NCBI GenBank assembly: GCA_032164245.1 | Contig: JAVMKO010000006.1 | Location: 10,431,001-10,495,000, forward strand | From: Sternotherus odoratus | Taxonomy: Eukaryota > Chordata > Testudines > Kinosternidae | DNA: 64,000 bases | Reading direction: 5' to 3' | In this document: positions 41,711 to 52,354 of the stretch, in pieces | How positions within the stretch are numbered: position 1 is the stretch's first letter | Layout of the letters: every line of letters starts with the position of its first letter | The notes under the pieces: generated by a model | The model's database searches: none | What the model saw: only the letters and a program-made list of their open reading frames with translations | What the model was told of the DNA's origin: nothing | Translations under genes and position numbers: made by a program

Positions 41711-42232
41711 ATAAGAATGTGGATGATGGGAGTAGACTGCTTCCATGAGGATATGCAGAGTAGAAGTGATTATTCCAGTTGGCTGGGACGGTCCTAGTTG
41801 TTACCATTCTGCATCATGATCGTCTTAGACATATTACTTCACGTGGAGCTTTAATTCTCTGTTCTGTACAGTTACTTTCAGCCTTCTGTAATATATAGGA
41901 AGTTTGGATCCAGCTCTTGCTTAAGTGGCTGTACTTGGTAAAATGCATGTCTTTCTAAATGGAGACAGAAGGAACTGTGCAAAGAGATTTACAACCGGCT
42001 TGCTCCTGGAATCCACATTTCAAAGTCAAAGGGTCACGAATAATAAAGATAATTATCATTATTGATCTTGACAAATCAATAGTCTTTGGAGGGAGGTTAT
42101 GTGGCAGAGAGTATGTTGTATTGTAGTTCTCCGTTGACATCCATTATCTACCTGATTTTTTTATATTTATTTTATTTTTATGTACGTACTTCATTTTTAT
42201 TAAAATTCTGTGTTTATATTTTTTCCCCCTAG

Positions 42233-42322
42233 GATGAACTTGACCTCACAGACAAACACCGAGAAGCCATGTTTGCACTTCCGGCAGAAAAGAAATGGCA
42301 GATCTACTGCAGTAAGAAAAAA
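42233..42322 (+). CDS. DAAM1: DAAM1 second coding exon (residues 62-91)
   Basis: This 90-base exon encodes 30 residues, starting [20 protein letters not shown] and ending WQIYCSKKK. It continues directly from the preceding exon (…MFSELV) and matches the start of the DAAM1 GTPase-binding/FH3 (armadillo-like) region, where Rho and the autoregulatory C-terminus bind in this family. The acceptor CCCCCTAG precedes position 42233 and a GTAAGA donor starts at 42323. Both boundaries are phase 0. The [22 protein letters not shown] stretch is highly conserved in DAAM proteins; DAAM2 is similar here, so the paralogue call rests on the preceding exon. No frameshift or stop is seen. Confidence 0.97.
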
Positions 42323-43109
42323 GTAAGAGACTTTGGTTCTGTGTGTGTGAGAGAGAAATGGACGTGGGTTTGTCTTGATTGAGTGTGGGGGGCGGGGGGA
42401 GAATGGATGTGGGTTTGTCGTCTGTGTTCCTTATTTTCTGGAAAAGTTCTGTAACATTTATTAGAAAGCAGACACCTTTCTATACGGGTTGTGGAACCAT
42501 CCTGTAGGGTTGAATAAGAGTGCATCTGTGCTGTGGAGTATTAGAGAATGTCTCCGGAATAAAAATACAGAAAGCGCAGCTTCTTGCCTGCTAAATTCTT
42601 TTGGATTTTAGAGTAACACAAAATTTGGATATGTTTCTGTAGGGCTCTAAATGGTTTTATCCCTTTTAAGTTCTTGAAGACTTCAGTGTAAAGGATGCTT
42701 GACCCCCTGCCCTTCCCAAATTAAATATAGACCTCACCCCCCACTGATGAGGATCAGACTATTTCCTCCTGTCCCCAGAATACATTCCTCCAAGGCTTTG
42801 AAATTGCCACAAACATCTTTCTAGCCAGGCAGGAGTGGGGAGGAATTTCTGCAGTGCTGAAGTCTCTCGCTTTTGGCTAAAGGAGTTTCTGCTGAATTAT
42901 TCCCACAACAGTTGTTCTTTCCCTCTCCCCTGCACCTTATTCTGTTTGACTGCATGGCTGTTGTGATCTGCAGCTCCACCAGCCATCAGAGGGTGATCCC
43001 AAGAATCCAGTCCTGACGTTTCACGGTGTCCGTCTCTGTTGAAATAGCAAATTTTCATAAAGAAAACAGAAAGCTAACTTTATTATTAATTTGAGATTAG
43101 TATTTCAAA

Positions 43110-43560
43110 AATATAGGAATTTCAGACTGGATCAGAACTGAGGTTCATCCTGTCTAGTATCTGGTCTCTGGCAGTGGCCATCTCCGGATGCTTTGGATTG
43201 CAGTGTAGGAACCCCGCAGTAGGGAAGTGTGGTTAATCTGCCCCAATGTTGGGTCTCTTCACATTTCTTGTTAGTGACTGGCTTAAGCCCCAAGACTGAG
43301 GTTTAATATTCCTTTCAAAGTTTTGCTGTCATTGGCTATTAATATGGATATCAAGAATAATTAATCTCTTTTTAGAATCATGTTCTTAGACTCCATGACT
43401 TCCAGTGCCAGTGAGTTCCACAGTCTAATTACACCTTGTGTGAAAGTGTTTCCTTCCATCAGTTTTGAATTTGCCACTTTTTTTAATTGAATTGAATGTC
43501 TCCTTGTTCTTCTTGTGTTACGAGACAGAGAATGAGCTCCCTTTCTCCAAAAATAAATAA
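43110..43560 (-). mobile_element. CR1-type LINE, end of ORF2 plus 3'UTR
   Basis: The minus strand around 43385-43500 encodes KVANSKLMEGNTFTQGVIRL then WNSLALEVME, a CR1/L2-like pol C-terminus. Bases 43110-43330 (ACTGGATCAGAACTGAGGTTC, GTCTCTGGCAGTGGCC) are the typical CR1 3'UTR in antisense. Confidence 0.8.
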
Positions 43561-43597
43561 ATAAATAAATAAAAATTAAAAAAAATAAAAAAAAGTT
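43551..43597 (+). repeat. AAAT/poly-A-rich microsatellite
   Basis: (AAAT)n followed by AAAAATTAAAAAAAATAAAAAAAAG lies at the upstream edge of the CR1 fragment. Confidence 0.9.
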
Positions 43598-43599
43598 AA

Positions 43600-46180
43600 A
43601 CACAGGCTACATTATGGAAGACCTGGAAAAATCCGCCGTACCGTGGGTGGGAAGTTTTATAGCACATGAAGGCTGAGATGATAAGGTATAGTCCAAACAA
43701 GACTGAAATATAAATTGTATGCTTGACTGCTTTCAATATGAAGTTCGTCATCTTCTGGGTGATCAATGGCCCCCACATATCTTGCATTGAAATCCTCTAG
43801 AACTAAAAAGGGATAAAGCCAACAGGATTCTACAGAATTAAAATAAAGTGACTCTGATAAAAGACCAAGACTGTCATTAAATCACCAATTCATTAATAAA
43901 GAAATTGGCTGAAACTATGTTAATTGGCCTGTAGGCACAAAATAGAATCCAGGTACAATTTATGGCTGCATTTTCCATGTCCGATGGAGTGAAATCTTGA
44001 TGCCCTCCTAATTGGCACAAAATGCAAAGTTCAAATGCACAAGTGACCTGAGCATATCTGCTAGTGCTATTACTTTTCCTCTTAGAAAATGGAGTACAAG
44101 TGAGATGCGTATATATTTCTATTGTAGCTGCTCCAGGTAACCAGCATTGCAGGGTAAGGGCAGTCAAAGACCTGTTTTGTTTTCAATAATAATGATACTG
44201 TCTCTTCTAACAACTGAACAACTTATAAAATTGGGAAGGGAGGAGACTGGTATTGAAGTAATGTAACAAAATATAGTGCCATCACTTAAATAGCTCTTCT
44301 ATTGACCTGATCACTCCCCACCACAGTTGCCATTAAACATGGCATTGGGAGGGAAGGGAAAAGACAGCTTTATACTGTTGAAATGATGCACTAAAACTAT
44401 TAACATTGACTAAGGCATTTTAAAAAACTCTTTCCCCTTTTCTTTCCAACAGCAATCTTCTCGTCCTTTTCGTTAGCCTAATATTCTGGTGGCCCATGAT
44501 TTATTCAGTACATTAACTCATTCCTCACACTGGTCAGATGGTGAATCTCTCTTCTCTCCAACCCCCCTCCCCAGTTATCCTCTTGTACTTTGTACTGAGA
44601 GGGCTTTAAAGTGCTAGCTCAGTAATGGGTGGGGCAAGTCAAATCGAGGGATGGGTTGACCCTGGGGAGTGTTGGATTCACAACAGAGCTTGCTAACCTT
44701 TTCCTCTCTCCCCCCACATACCGTCCTCTCTCTGTAATTTTAAACCAAGGAGAGCTGCCAGAGTTCAGATGTGCTGAGAGAGAGAGACAGGTCTGATCAG
44801 ACACGAGATAGTTGTCTACTGCAGCTCCATACGGTGTGTCTGGTGTTTCTAAAGTGCCTAGGATTCAAACCGGCTGGCCAGGAATTCTGCTACACCCCTT
44901 AGTTGTGGGTGGTCTCCTCTAAGCAGAGTACAAACTTAGGCTTTTTTGAGCCCATGATGCTAGTGGGTTCAAAATTAGTTAGCGTCCATGCACCCCTAAT
45001 AACTTCTTTGTTAGGGAGACAAATTCTTCTACAGCTTGAGTAGCTGTTCCATAAAAGTCACCTTGTTCCATAACTTCACCTCCAGTGATGGCTTCCAGGG
45101 CCCTGCAATGCACCCTGCTTTTTTTTGTCTTCCAATTTTGGACAGTGTTTTATAGAGCAGCCCCCTGAAAGGACTAAATCTTGTGAGGTGGCGAGCTCGT
45201 GTCTGGCCATGGAGTTCTAGAATGCCAGGGGCCGTGGAATTTGACAGCTGGACTCCTTGCCTAAACCAGCAGTTTAGTGGTGGATCCATGGGGCATACCA
45301 GTCGTTTTTCAATCTTCTTGTAGATGCTGGCCCTGAAATACCAGACATTTCTGGAGACCTCTTGTAAATTGTGTCCACACTCTCTTTTTTTAAAGGTATA
45401 GCACTCGTACTATATACTATTCAATGGCACCAAGCCTTTCCTTCGTGATGTTAGGCCAACAAAAAGCTTATACTGCTCTGTAGGATTACGTTTGAAGTTT
45501 CTAGTGAAATGTTGAAATCTATCGCACAATAGGACTGAAATGTCTCTGGCTTCAATTTGCGGGGAGAAGAGAAGCTAACAAATTAATGGGCACAGTTCTG
45601 AACCAGCAAGAAAACAAGAAGAAAATGCTGGTTCATCACTGCCTCCAGGTTCAATGGTGTCATACACCAGCACATCTGGATAAGCACAGGAGCAATTAAG
45701 TCTTAAATCAAGCACAGCCCTATAATTATATGGTGTATGGAGCCTGCGTGTTATCTAATCTGATGGAGTGTGGTTTTGCTGGGACTAATGTACTCTCTTC
45801 ATTCCCTGGTCTAGCACATGCATGCTTTACAAATTGCATGCAACAGTTTGACCTCACAAGGATTTTTAAAATAACATCACAGAACTATAATGGGTCTTAA
45901 AAATGTAATCCCGTGAAGCAATCTGATTCCAGCAGTCCTGGGGTACGTTCAGGTGCCCTGCTTTCCTCCCTAATCTGGTGGTTTTTAGTCACTCCCACTC
46001 TGAACATGTGACAGCCCTGACAGTCTGGGTTAGCCACAGAGCATGTGAGGGAATCTTCTTTCCAAGTAAAAACGTAGTAGACCTGAGGGAGGGAATAAAT
46101 ACTGCTGGTTTTCCCATCCCTCTATCACTAAAATGACTGAAATTGTACATACAAATGCTTCAACAGGTAGGTATAGATTC
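43600..46180. other. Intronic sequence, nothing recognised
   Basis: No gene, RNA or nameable repeat is supported. A CCATAATATTCTGGTGG-like word also seen near 3690 recurs at 44478 (AATATTCTGGTGGCC). Confidence 0.35.
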
Positions 46181-46185
46181 TAGAA

Positions 46186-46560
46186 CAGTGATCATCGGCC
46201 AGTCAGCCAGTTGATCACAATCTCTGGGCCACTAAAAGACACAATGAGGCTCAAGCAGGCTGTCTGCCTGCCGTGGCCCCATGCCGCTCCTGAAAGCGGC
46301 TAGCTGCTGGCATGTCTCTGGGGGTAGGGAGAAGGTGGCTCTGTGCACTGCCCCTGCCCTCAGCACCGTCCCGGCAGCTCCCATTGGCTGGCAACCTGAT
46401 ACCCTGATAAGCTGATACCCTTCTCGGCCAGTTAGGTCCACGATTGTCAACGATGGCAGCTCTCGCACCTGTCTTTGATGCTGGCTACTGTCGGAGACCA
46501 GATACTGGACTAGATGGTCTTTGGGGTTGACCTAGTATGACAGTTCCTAAGCATGGGCTC
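46186..46560 (+). mobile_element. hAT-like element fragment followed by CR1-type tail
   Basis: CAGTGATCATCGGCCAGTCAG at 46186 looks like a hAT terminus of the (CAGTGATC…GATCGCGATC) kind, with GC-rich interior to about 46400. At 46485-46555, CCAGATACTGGACTAGATGG and GGTTGACCTAGTATGACAG form a CR1-type 3' tail in plus orientation. Confidence 0.5.
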
Positions 46561-46984
46561 CCCATTTCTAGGGTCCCCCATCTTCCTTTTATTCAGTGCT
46601 GCTTCTCTGTTCTGACTTGAAGTAGGCTTAGATGACCCAAAACAGGGTTCACTAGCAGTCAACCCTCCTCAGAGAGAGCAGCGAGCCAGTGCAGAGTCTC
46701 AAAGTAGCCGTCTGTGAATAGACAGCGCATCATCAGTGACCTCCTCCCCTTTGGGGTTTACTTCCAAATCTCCTGTCTTTTCGGGGTCCAAACCCCAGAC
46801 ATTCATGCTCGAGACATGATTGCATGTATTCTCGGATTGGAGATATTCTCGTGGATTTACTGTGGTACCGTCCTCTGTCCCTGGACATTGTAATTTAAAC
46901 ATGCTGTCTAAGTCCTAAAGCTTCTGCAAATGAATGAAGTTGCATCATCATAACAGGCCTGATCCTTTAAGCCCTAACACCACT

Positions 46985-47390
46985 CTAGCAAGGGTACGTG
47001 CACGCTGCAGCAGGATCTGTAAATCCCGGTTTGGGTAGCTGTGCCCCCACCAGCTCGGAATAAGCCACCATTCTAAAAGTAGCCGAGTGCCTACGGTGGC
47101 ATGGGCAGCACCTTTATACAATGCCAGGTGAGACCTTGGTCATCTATTCAGGTGGCTAGCTTGTGCCATCGTGGCTACTCTATTAGTAGCACAGTCAAAA
47201 CTGGCATGGATGTATCTACCCGAACTGGCAATTGCACCTCCCGCTGCCTTGTAGCAGTATCTTCAGTAGTAGTAGGAATCTGTTGTGCTCTGACAGGCAC
47301 TGGCCTATGGAGGGCGCCCCTGTGCCGTGGGACCCTTGATGTGGACTGTGGCAGATGTTGAGGTGGTACTGGGTTGCACTAGAGTTTCAA
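46985..47390. repeat. Probable chelonian interspersed repeat
   Basis: GCAAGGGTACGTGCACGCTGC and AGCTCGGAATAAGCC … AGGTGAGACCTTGG are reminiscent of turtle repeats ending in GGGTACGTCTACACTGC. Exact ends were not found. Confidence 0.35.
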
Positions 47391-47699
47391 AGGCATGTGA
47401 TTCCCCCCTTCAAAGCCCCGCGTACACCAAACAATGCAGCACCAACAGATGTGCCAAGACTTCTTTTTCTTAAACACTGTGGTAGTTGACGAGAGAGTCT
47501 GGAGCATTTCAGAGCCCTGAGAACGCTGGCTGCTGTGACAGGGATGGGACACCCATTCCCAGCTTCTGCCAAACAGAGGTACAGGTCACTCATGAAACCC
47601 TTAACTGCTATATTTGAAGGGTGGGAAGGGGAGAGTTAGAAGATGTAGACTGGCATTGATGGCATCATTTTGCGAGGGGTTAGAGAGAGAGAGAGAGCA

Positions 47700-47826
47700 G
47701 GACCGAGTACTGTCCCCTGACAGATGTTTTGCCCCAGATCCCTAAATGGCCCCCTCAAGGACTGAACTCACAACCCTGGGTTTAGGAGTCCAATGCTCAA
47801 ACCATTGAGCTATCGCTTTCCCCTTA
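47700..47826 (-). mobile_element. tRNA-headed SINE (5' part)
   Basis: Read on the minus strand: TAGCTCAATGGTTTGAGC (A box) and GGTTGTGAGTTCAGTCC (B box), then TTGAGGGGGCCATTTAGGGA. This matches the tRNA-derived head of chelonian SINEs. It is not a tRNA gene, because there is no acceptor stem. Confidence 0.75.
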
Positions 47827-47829
47827 GTT

Positions 47830-50045
47830 TATAGGTTGTCTTCAACCTATGAACTTCGGCCTTCAGATCAGTCATTACAGCATGTACACAACTGGCTCAT
47901 TTTAATGACCTCATGTGAGACTGCACCGCGCCCTCACTTGAAAGCTGAGGTGTAACCCTGGGGGTGGGCACGACCCTGTCGGTGCCCACACAGCCTTGCC
48001 GCATGACCTTCCCAGCATGGCAGCTGCTCCTGCTGACTTGCAGCACTGGTAGCCACCATCTTGGATTCTGGCTCTCTCACAACCGGCTACTTTGACTGAT
48101 TCTCAAACTGATGGTGCTGCAAGTATCACAAGATGGCAGCCGATGAGAAACACAGCAACCCTACTTAGAGGGATTTGAATTGATTATTTAATGGGAGCCG
48201 TGTAGGGGGAGGAAAAGGAAAAAGCCATGTTATGTTCAATAGCAAGTCTATGGGCAGTGACCCAAACAGGGAGTGGAGCCTGCATTAAATAGAACAGTCA
48301 TGCAGCACTCGGATCAGGAAAGGGATTTAAGGATTATTGTAGAAAGATTCTTTGAAGTTGTCAGTCCAGTGTATGGCTATAATAAAGAAGGGCTAAGAGG
48401 GTATGGAGATGCATCAGCAGAAGGATAAAATCCAAATTTAAAAGTAATATTATCGGACAAAGACTTGTTTTATAACTAATATAAAGCACTTTCTTCTCTG
48501 CTCTTCCCTTTCTCCTAGAAAGGACATTGTTAGAAAGAGTGGGGAAGAAAGGGAGGGAGCCCAGCTTTTAAGTTTTTTTTGGCTATGAGGCGAGGATAGA
48601 GGGAATGAGTTTATTTCCATTGAAAAGAGAGTGCTTCAAGATGACCCCACAGCAGAGGAGTCTGAGTTAAAGTGAGTATATAACATTTATTCCGTTGCAA
48701 AACTTCATGGCTCATTTTAGCTGAAGTACCAACTTCAGACTCTTGAAGAGCTCCCAAGTCAGATGGGAAAATGCAGGGTTCATGCAGAATCCGATCCCGC
48801 AGAACCATGTGGAATGGACTGCTAGCTAGAATCTGCTGTAACAAATACAGTGGCGCTATGGCTTTTTAAAACTAGCTCTCTGGTCACATCCAACATTTGT
48901 AAAAGCAGAGTGGGGGCTGGGAAGAAATGAAATACAAGCTGAAGAGACGGTGCGACTCCGAGCAGTATTATAACCTGATTTTGGAAAGTGCAAAGACCTC
49001 TTAGTGCAATTAATATGAGGTGCAAATAAGTGAAATATTGAACAGTGTGCAATTAAAGCCTACATTTGAAATCTAAACTCTCAAGTCAGGATTCTACTGT
49101 AGTATAAACTGGAAACAACTAAGTGCAGAGAGGATTTTGAAGAAGAATGGGGTAAATAGAAAAGCGAGATTCTCAAATGCTTTCCCCCACCCCAGCCAAA
49201 TGGCCTTTTCTCCTGTCAAAGTGTCTTTCACCTGTATCTCTAGGGATCTTCATATTCCGGTTAACAATTGTGTTCATCTTTATCGGGTGGCTCATTTAGG
49301 TAGTTTGGTGAGATATCTGTGTCTCCTTCACTTGAAAGCTATTTTCCCTGTGGTACAAGGAGACTGACAAAGATACTTTAAAAAATCACTTGGAATTTTG
49401 CCCTCTTTGGTCATCTGGGTTGAATGAAAAACATTTCACGGCCTGTTTGCATCCTGAATATGCCTACAATTGTTGTTGCTACAACAGGTTGAAATATTAT
49501 GCCAGCGGCATCATTCTGCAGATGATATTTTAACTTTTCTCACTGCAAGGTACAGAAAATGGCTGTTTACATGACTGGGGGTGTTTTTCAATAGGAAATG
49601 TTTGTAGTTCTTATCTTTAAAGGTAATTCCCCTTTTAGTTCCAATCACAACACGCTCTTTTGTTTGAGAGGTTTTTTCCCAGTCTCCAGCCAAAAACTGC
49701 ATCTGTTAGCAATTTTTTGGATTTTAAACTGGAGCTTTTTAAACAATGAACCATCTGACCATGAAGGCATCTGGTCATGCTGTATTTGCTTATTGTTAGC
49801 ATAATTTTTAAATCTTGGGAAAAGCAAGGAGTGTGTGTGGAGGAGTGGGGGTGTTAGTATTAGAAAAAATAGACTGGTGTATAATGCAATGTGCTGATCT
49901 GGATGCTGAGGTTATCAGATCAAGGAGCAATCCTATTAAATTTCAGCACTTCTCGGCAACCCTTGCTCTAGCGGCATCGTTTCAAAAGCATTTGGCGTTG
50001 TAGTGGGAAACATCATTTGTTGCATGTTGATTAAATGGACACCTT
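47830..50045. other. Intronic sequence, nothing recognised
   Basis: No exon, RNA gene or nameable repeat is supported. Confidence 0.35.
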
Positions 50046-50049
50046 CTGA

Positions 50050-50185
50050 AACTAAGAGTCTGGGGTGAAGCTAAATATGTAGAGGGCCAGTGTGGGCAAA
50101 ATTCTCTGCTAGTGCAAACCTGACATAGTTCCACGAACTTCAGTGGAGCTGTGCCAGTGTTAAATGACTAGAGAATTTGGTCCTG
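50050..50185. repeat. Sauropsid palindromic repeat fragment
   Basis: GGGCAAAATTCTCTGC … AACTTCAGTGGAGCTGTGCC … GAGAATTTGGTCCTG has inverted ends (CAAAATTCTC / GAGAATTTGG), as in a common MITE-like repeat. Confidence 0.45.
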
Positions 50186-50189
50186 TCAG

Positions 50190-52038
50190 TTTAAAATCAG
50201 ACACGCTGCTATCTGAACACTTTTTTTCAAATGTATTTTTGTTACAGATCCGAGTTGGCTACATTGAAAGATGATGGAGGAAAGGGGGGAATGTATCTCA
50301 ATTTTAGGTTGCTTTGTGAATTTGTCAGCATTTGGTATGTCGTCAGTTTCACTCTGTGCTCGCTTGTTTTGGGTCTTTCAAGAGGAGGAAGGGAGAGGGA
50401 AATTATTTGGCAAAAAAAGAATGTGATTGCAAAGCCTAAGATTTGCAGAGAAACTCAGAGGTAGGTGATGTACCTGAAGCTACTTTTAATTCATTTTCTA
50501 AAATATTGGCTGTGTTTCTTAAACTTCAAGATCTTTCAAGACTTCTGTAGCTGGCTTGCTGCATAGCGCGCTCATAGCACCATGAAGGGATCCATATAAG
50601 TACATAGAGACTTGACTGTATGTCGAGGGATGCCACTGTCACAATTGCAGGGCTAGCTGCATCTCTGTCCCCTTCCTGAGCAGAGACCCATCTGTGGATC
50701 TCATTGTTTCAACAAAGGAAACTGTCAGGTAAGGCACAGGTACATTTTCCCATTCTGGTCTCTCCCCATGCATCCCCACCTCTTCTGCGGTGGAATTTTG
50801 TAATTCCCCCACTCCAAGATCTGTGTCAGCCGTTCTTACCCTGCAAGTCTGACAGAGTTTGTGCGTGTGCAGTTCTTTCCTTTGGGAATCTGCGGTCCAT
50901 GGTGTATACTAACCTTAAAACAACACATTGTTTGTTTCAGAAGTAGGAACAAATCACTTAAAGAAAAATGGTGCGTGTTTTTGCTCTTTAAAATAACAGT
51001 CTGCGTACATGCCTGTCTTAACTAAAGGCTTTACTGTCCCTGATGGCAACCTCCGCACCACCGCAGCAGGTGCCTGCATCTCAGTCTGGTTCCCCCTTTC
51101 TCTGGAGAGGCCCTTTTTAAAGCCTGCTATAGGACTTTTGTTCTTGTTCCTGGGCTTTGAACCCATTCTGATCTAAACCAGTCTGGCAGGTTGGCTGGAA
51201 AGGGATGTGAAATCATCAAAGTTAGTAGTTCTGGCATTGTCCTGTGCATCTCTCAAGTATTTGCTCAGAGGTGGCTTTCTTAAGCCATTCTTTTCCTTCC
51301 TGCCTGTTTCTCCAGACAGCTGTCTCTTGAGTTATCCCAGTGAATTTGTACAGTAAATATCCCAATAAACAGGGCAATATACAGTGTTCATAAATTATTA
51401 TGGAGCAGATCCAAATCCACCACGACCGCAGCACAGGCTGTGCTGTACTTGTCAGGCAAAGGGTATTACGGGCAGACACGGCAGTTAGTCTTATTAGTAG
51501 TAGCACAGCTGCTTCTCCTCCCTTCTCCAGGCCTGGCTTTTGTTCCTTTTGGAGATGCTAATTTAGCACTTGCCAGAAACACAGTGTCTTGGGTTCACTG
51601 CTGGATGGAAGTGCTGTGGCCAAAGGGCAACGTTGTACAGTCGTGCTGGGATCTGGGTGTCTGAAGGGAGTTGTCTGATGCTTTGATCTGAGGACTAGGG
51701 TGGTGGTTACAAAGCGGAAGGGAACTTCAGGGTAGTCTTTATTCTTGCCACGTCGCTGCTGGTGTAGTTTTCTAAATTTTTTGCAGGTTGGGGTGAGCTG
51801 TTTGTCGTAGAGCTGCTGTGAATGTCCGAACGAAAGACTGCTTTAGGAAGAGCCCGGATGGTGGCCCAAATTTTGCATGGGCGCGTGTCCCGGCGAACAA
51901 GACTCCACGGCAGTGGAACAAACTCTTTTGTGCTTGTTGTTAAGCTGCTGTGGTGCTGGGTGCTTGGGGAAGGCCCAATGAACGAAAGCAGCCAGTGAGC
52001 CGTAGATGCAGAGTGCTAAGAGAGTGAGTGGCGGAGAC
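50190..52038. other. Intronic sequence with one cryptic exon-like segment
   Basis: 50249-50460 has exon-like borders (TTTTTGTTACAG before, GTAGGTGA after) but no DAAM1 homology. Nothing else is recognised. Confidence 0.4.
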
Positions 52039-52049
52039 TTGCTGGGAGA

Positions 52050-52340
52050 CAGGTTTTAGAGGGGTAGCCATAGTGTGTATCAGCAAAAACAAGGAGGAGA
52101 CCTTGTGGCACCTTAGAGACTAACACATTAATTTGGGCCTAAGCTTTCGTGGGCTAAAACTCACTTAATCAGAGGCATGGAGTGAAAAATACAGCAAGCA
52201 GGTGTATATATTACAGCACATGAAAAGATGGGAGTTGCCTTACCAAGTTGGGGGTGGTGGTGGTCAGTGCTAACAATTCAGCTAAGGTGGAAGTGGAAAT
52301 TTGTTAATCTCGAAGGTGCCACGGGGACTCCTCGTTGTTT
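52050..52340. mobile_element. Inverted Penelope-like copy with 11-bp target duplication
   Basis: The left arm is antisense 3' end (AGAGGGGTAGCCATAGTG, CCTTGTGGCACCTTAGAGAC, AAGCTTTCGTGGGC, CACTTAATCAGAGGC). The right arm at 52295-52340 is the sense 3' end (AAATTTGTTAATCTCGAAGG TGCCAC…ACTCCTCG). TTGCTGGGAGA is found at 52039-52049 and 52341-52351. Part of the right copy (TTGCTG) could also be element sequence. A hammerhead-like core lies at 52140-52177 (minus). Confidence 0.85.
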
Positions 52341-52354
52341 TTGCTGGGAGAGCG

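Larger units (their letters stand above)
16491..42232 (+). other. DAAM1: DAAM1 intron between coding exons 1 and 2 (25.7 kb)
   Basis: The intron is bounded by a GTGAGT donor at 16491 and a T/C-rich tract with CCCCCTAG acceptor at 42221-42232. It carries a GC-rich hAT element, a Penelope fragment, the DIRS element nested in a hAT remnant, a 48-bp minisatellite and several CR1 and MIR-like copies. No additional exon of DAAM1 fits between the two flanking exons, because both the reading phase and the known protein order are continuous across it. Confidence 0.93.

Noticed and set aside
50249..50460. Exon-like segment with good acceptor (TTTTTGTTACAG) and donor (AGGTAGGT)
   Set aside because: In the phase needed by DAAM1 it meets a stop after eight codons, and the only long frame has no homology that I recognise. 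Probably a cryptic site.
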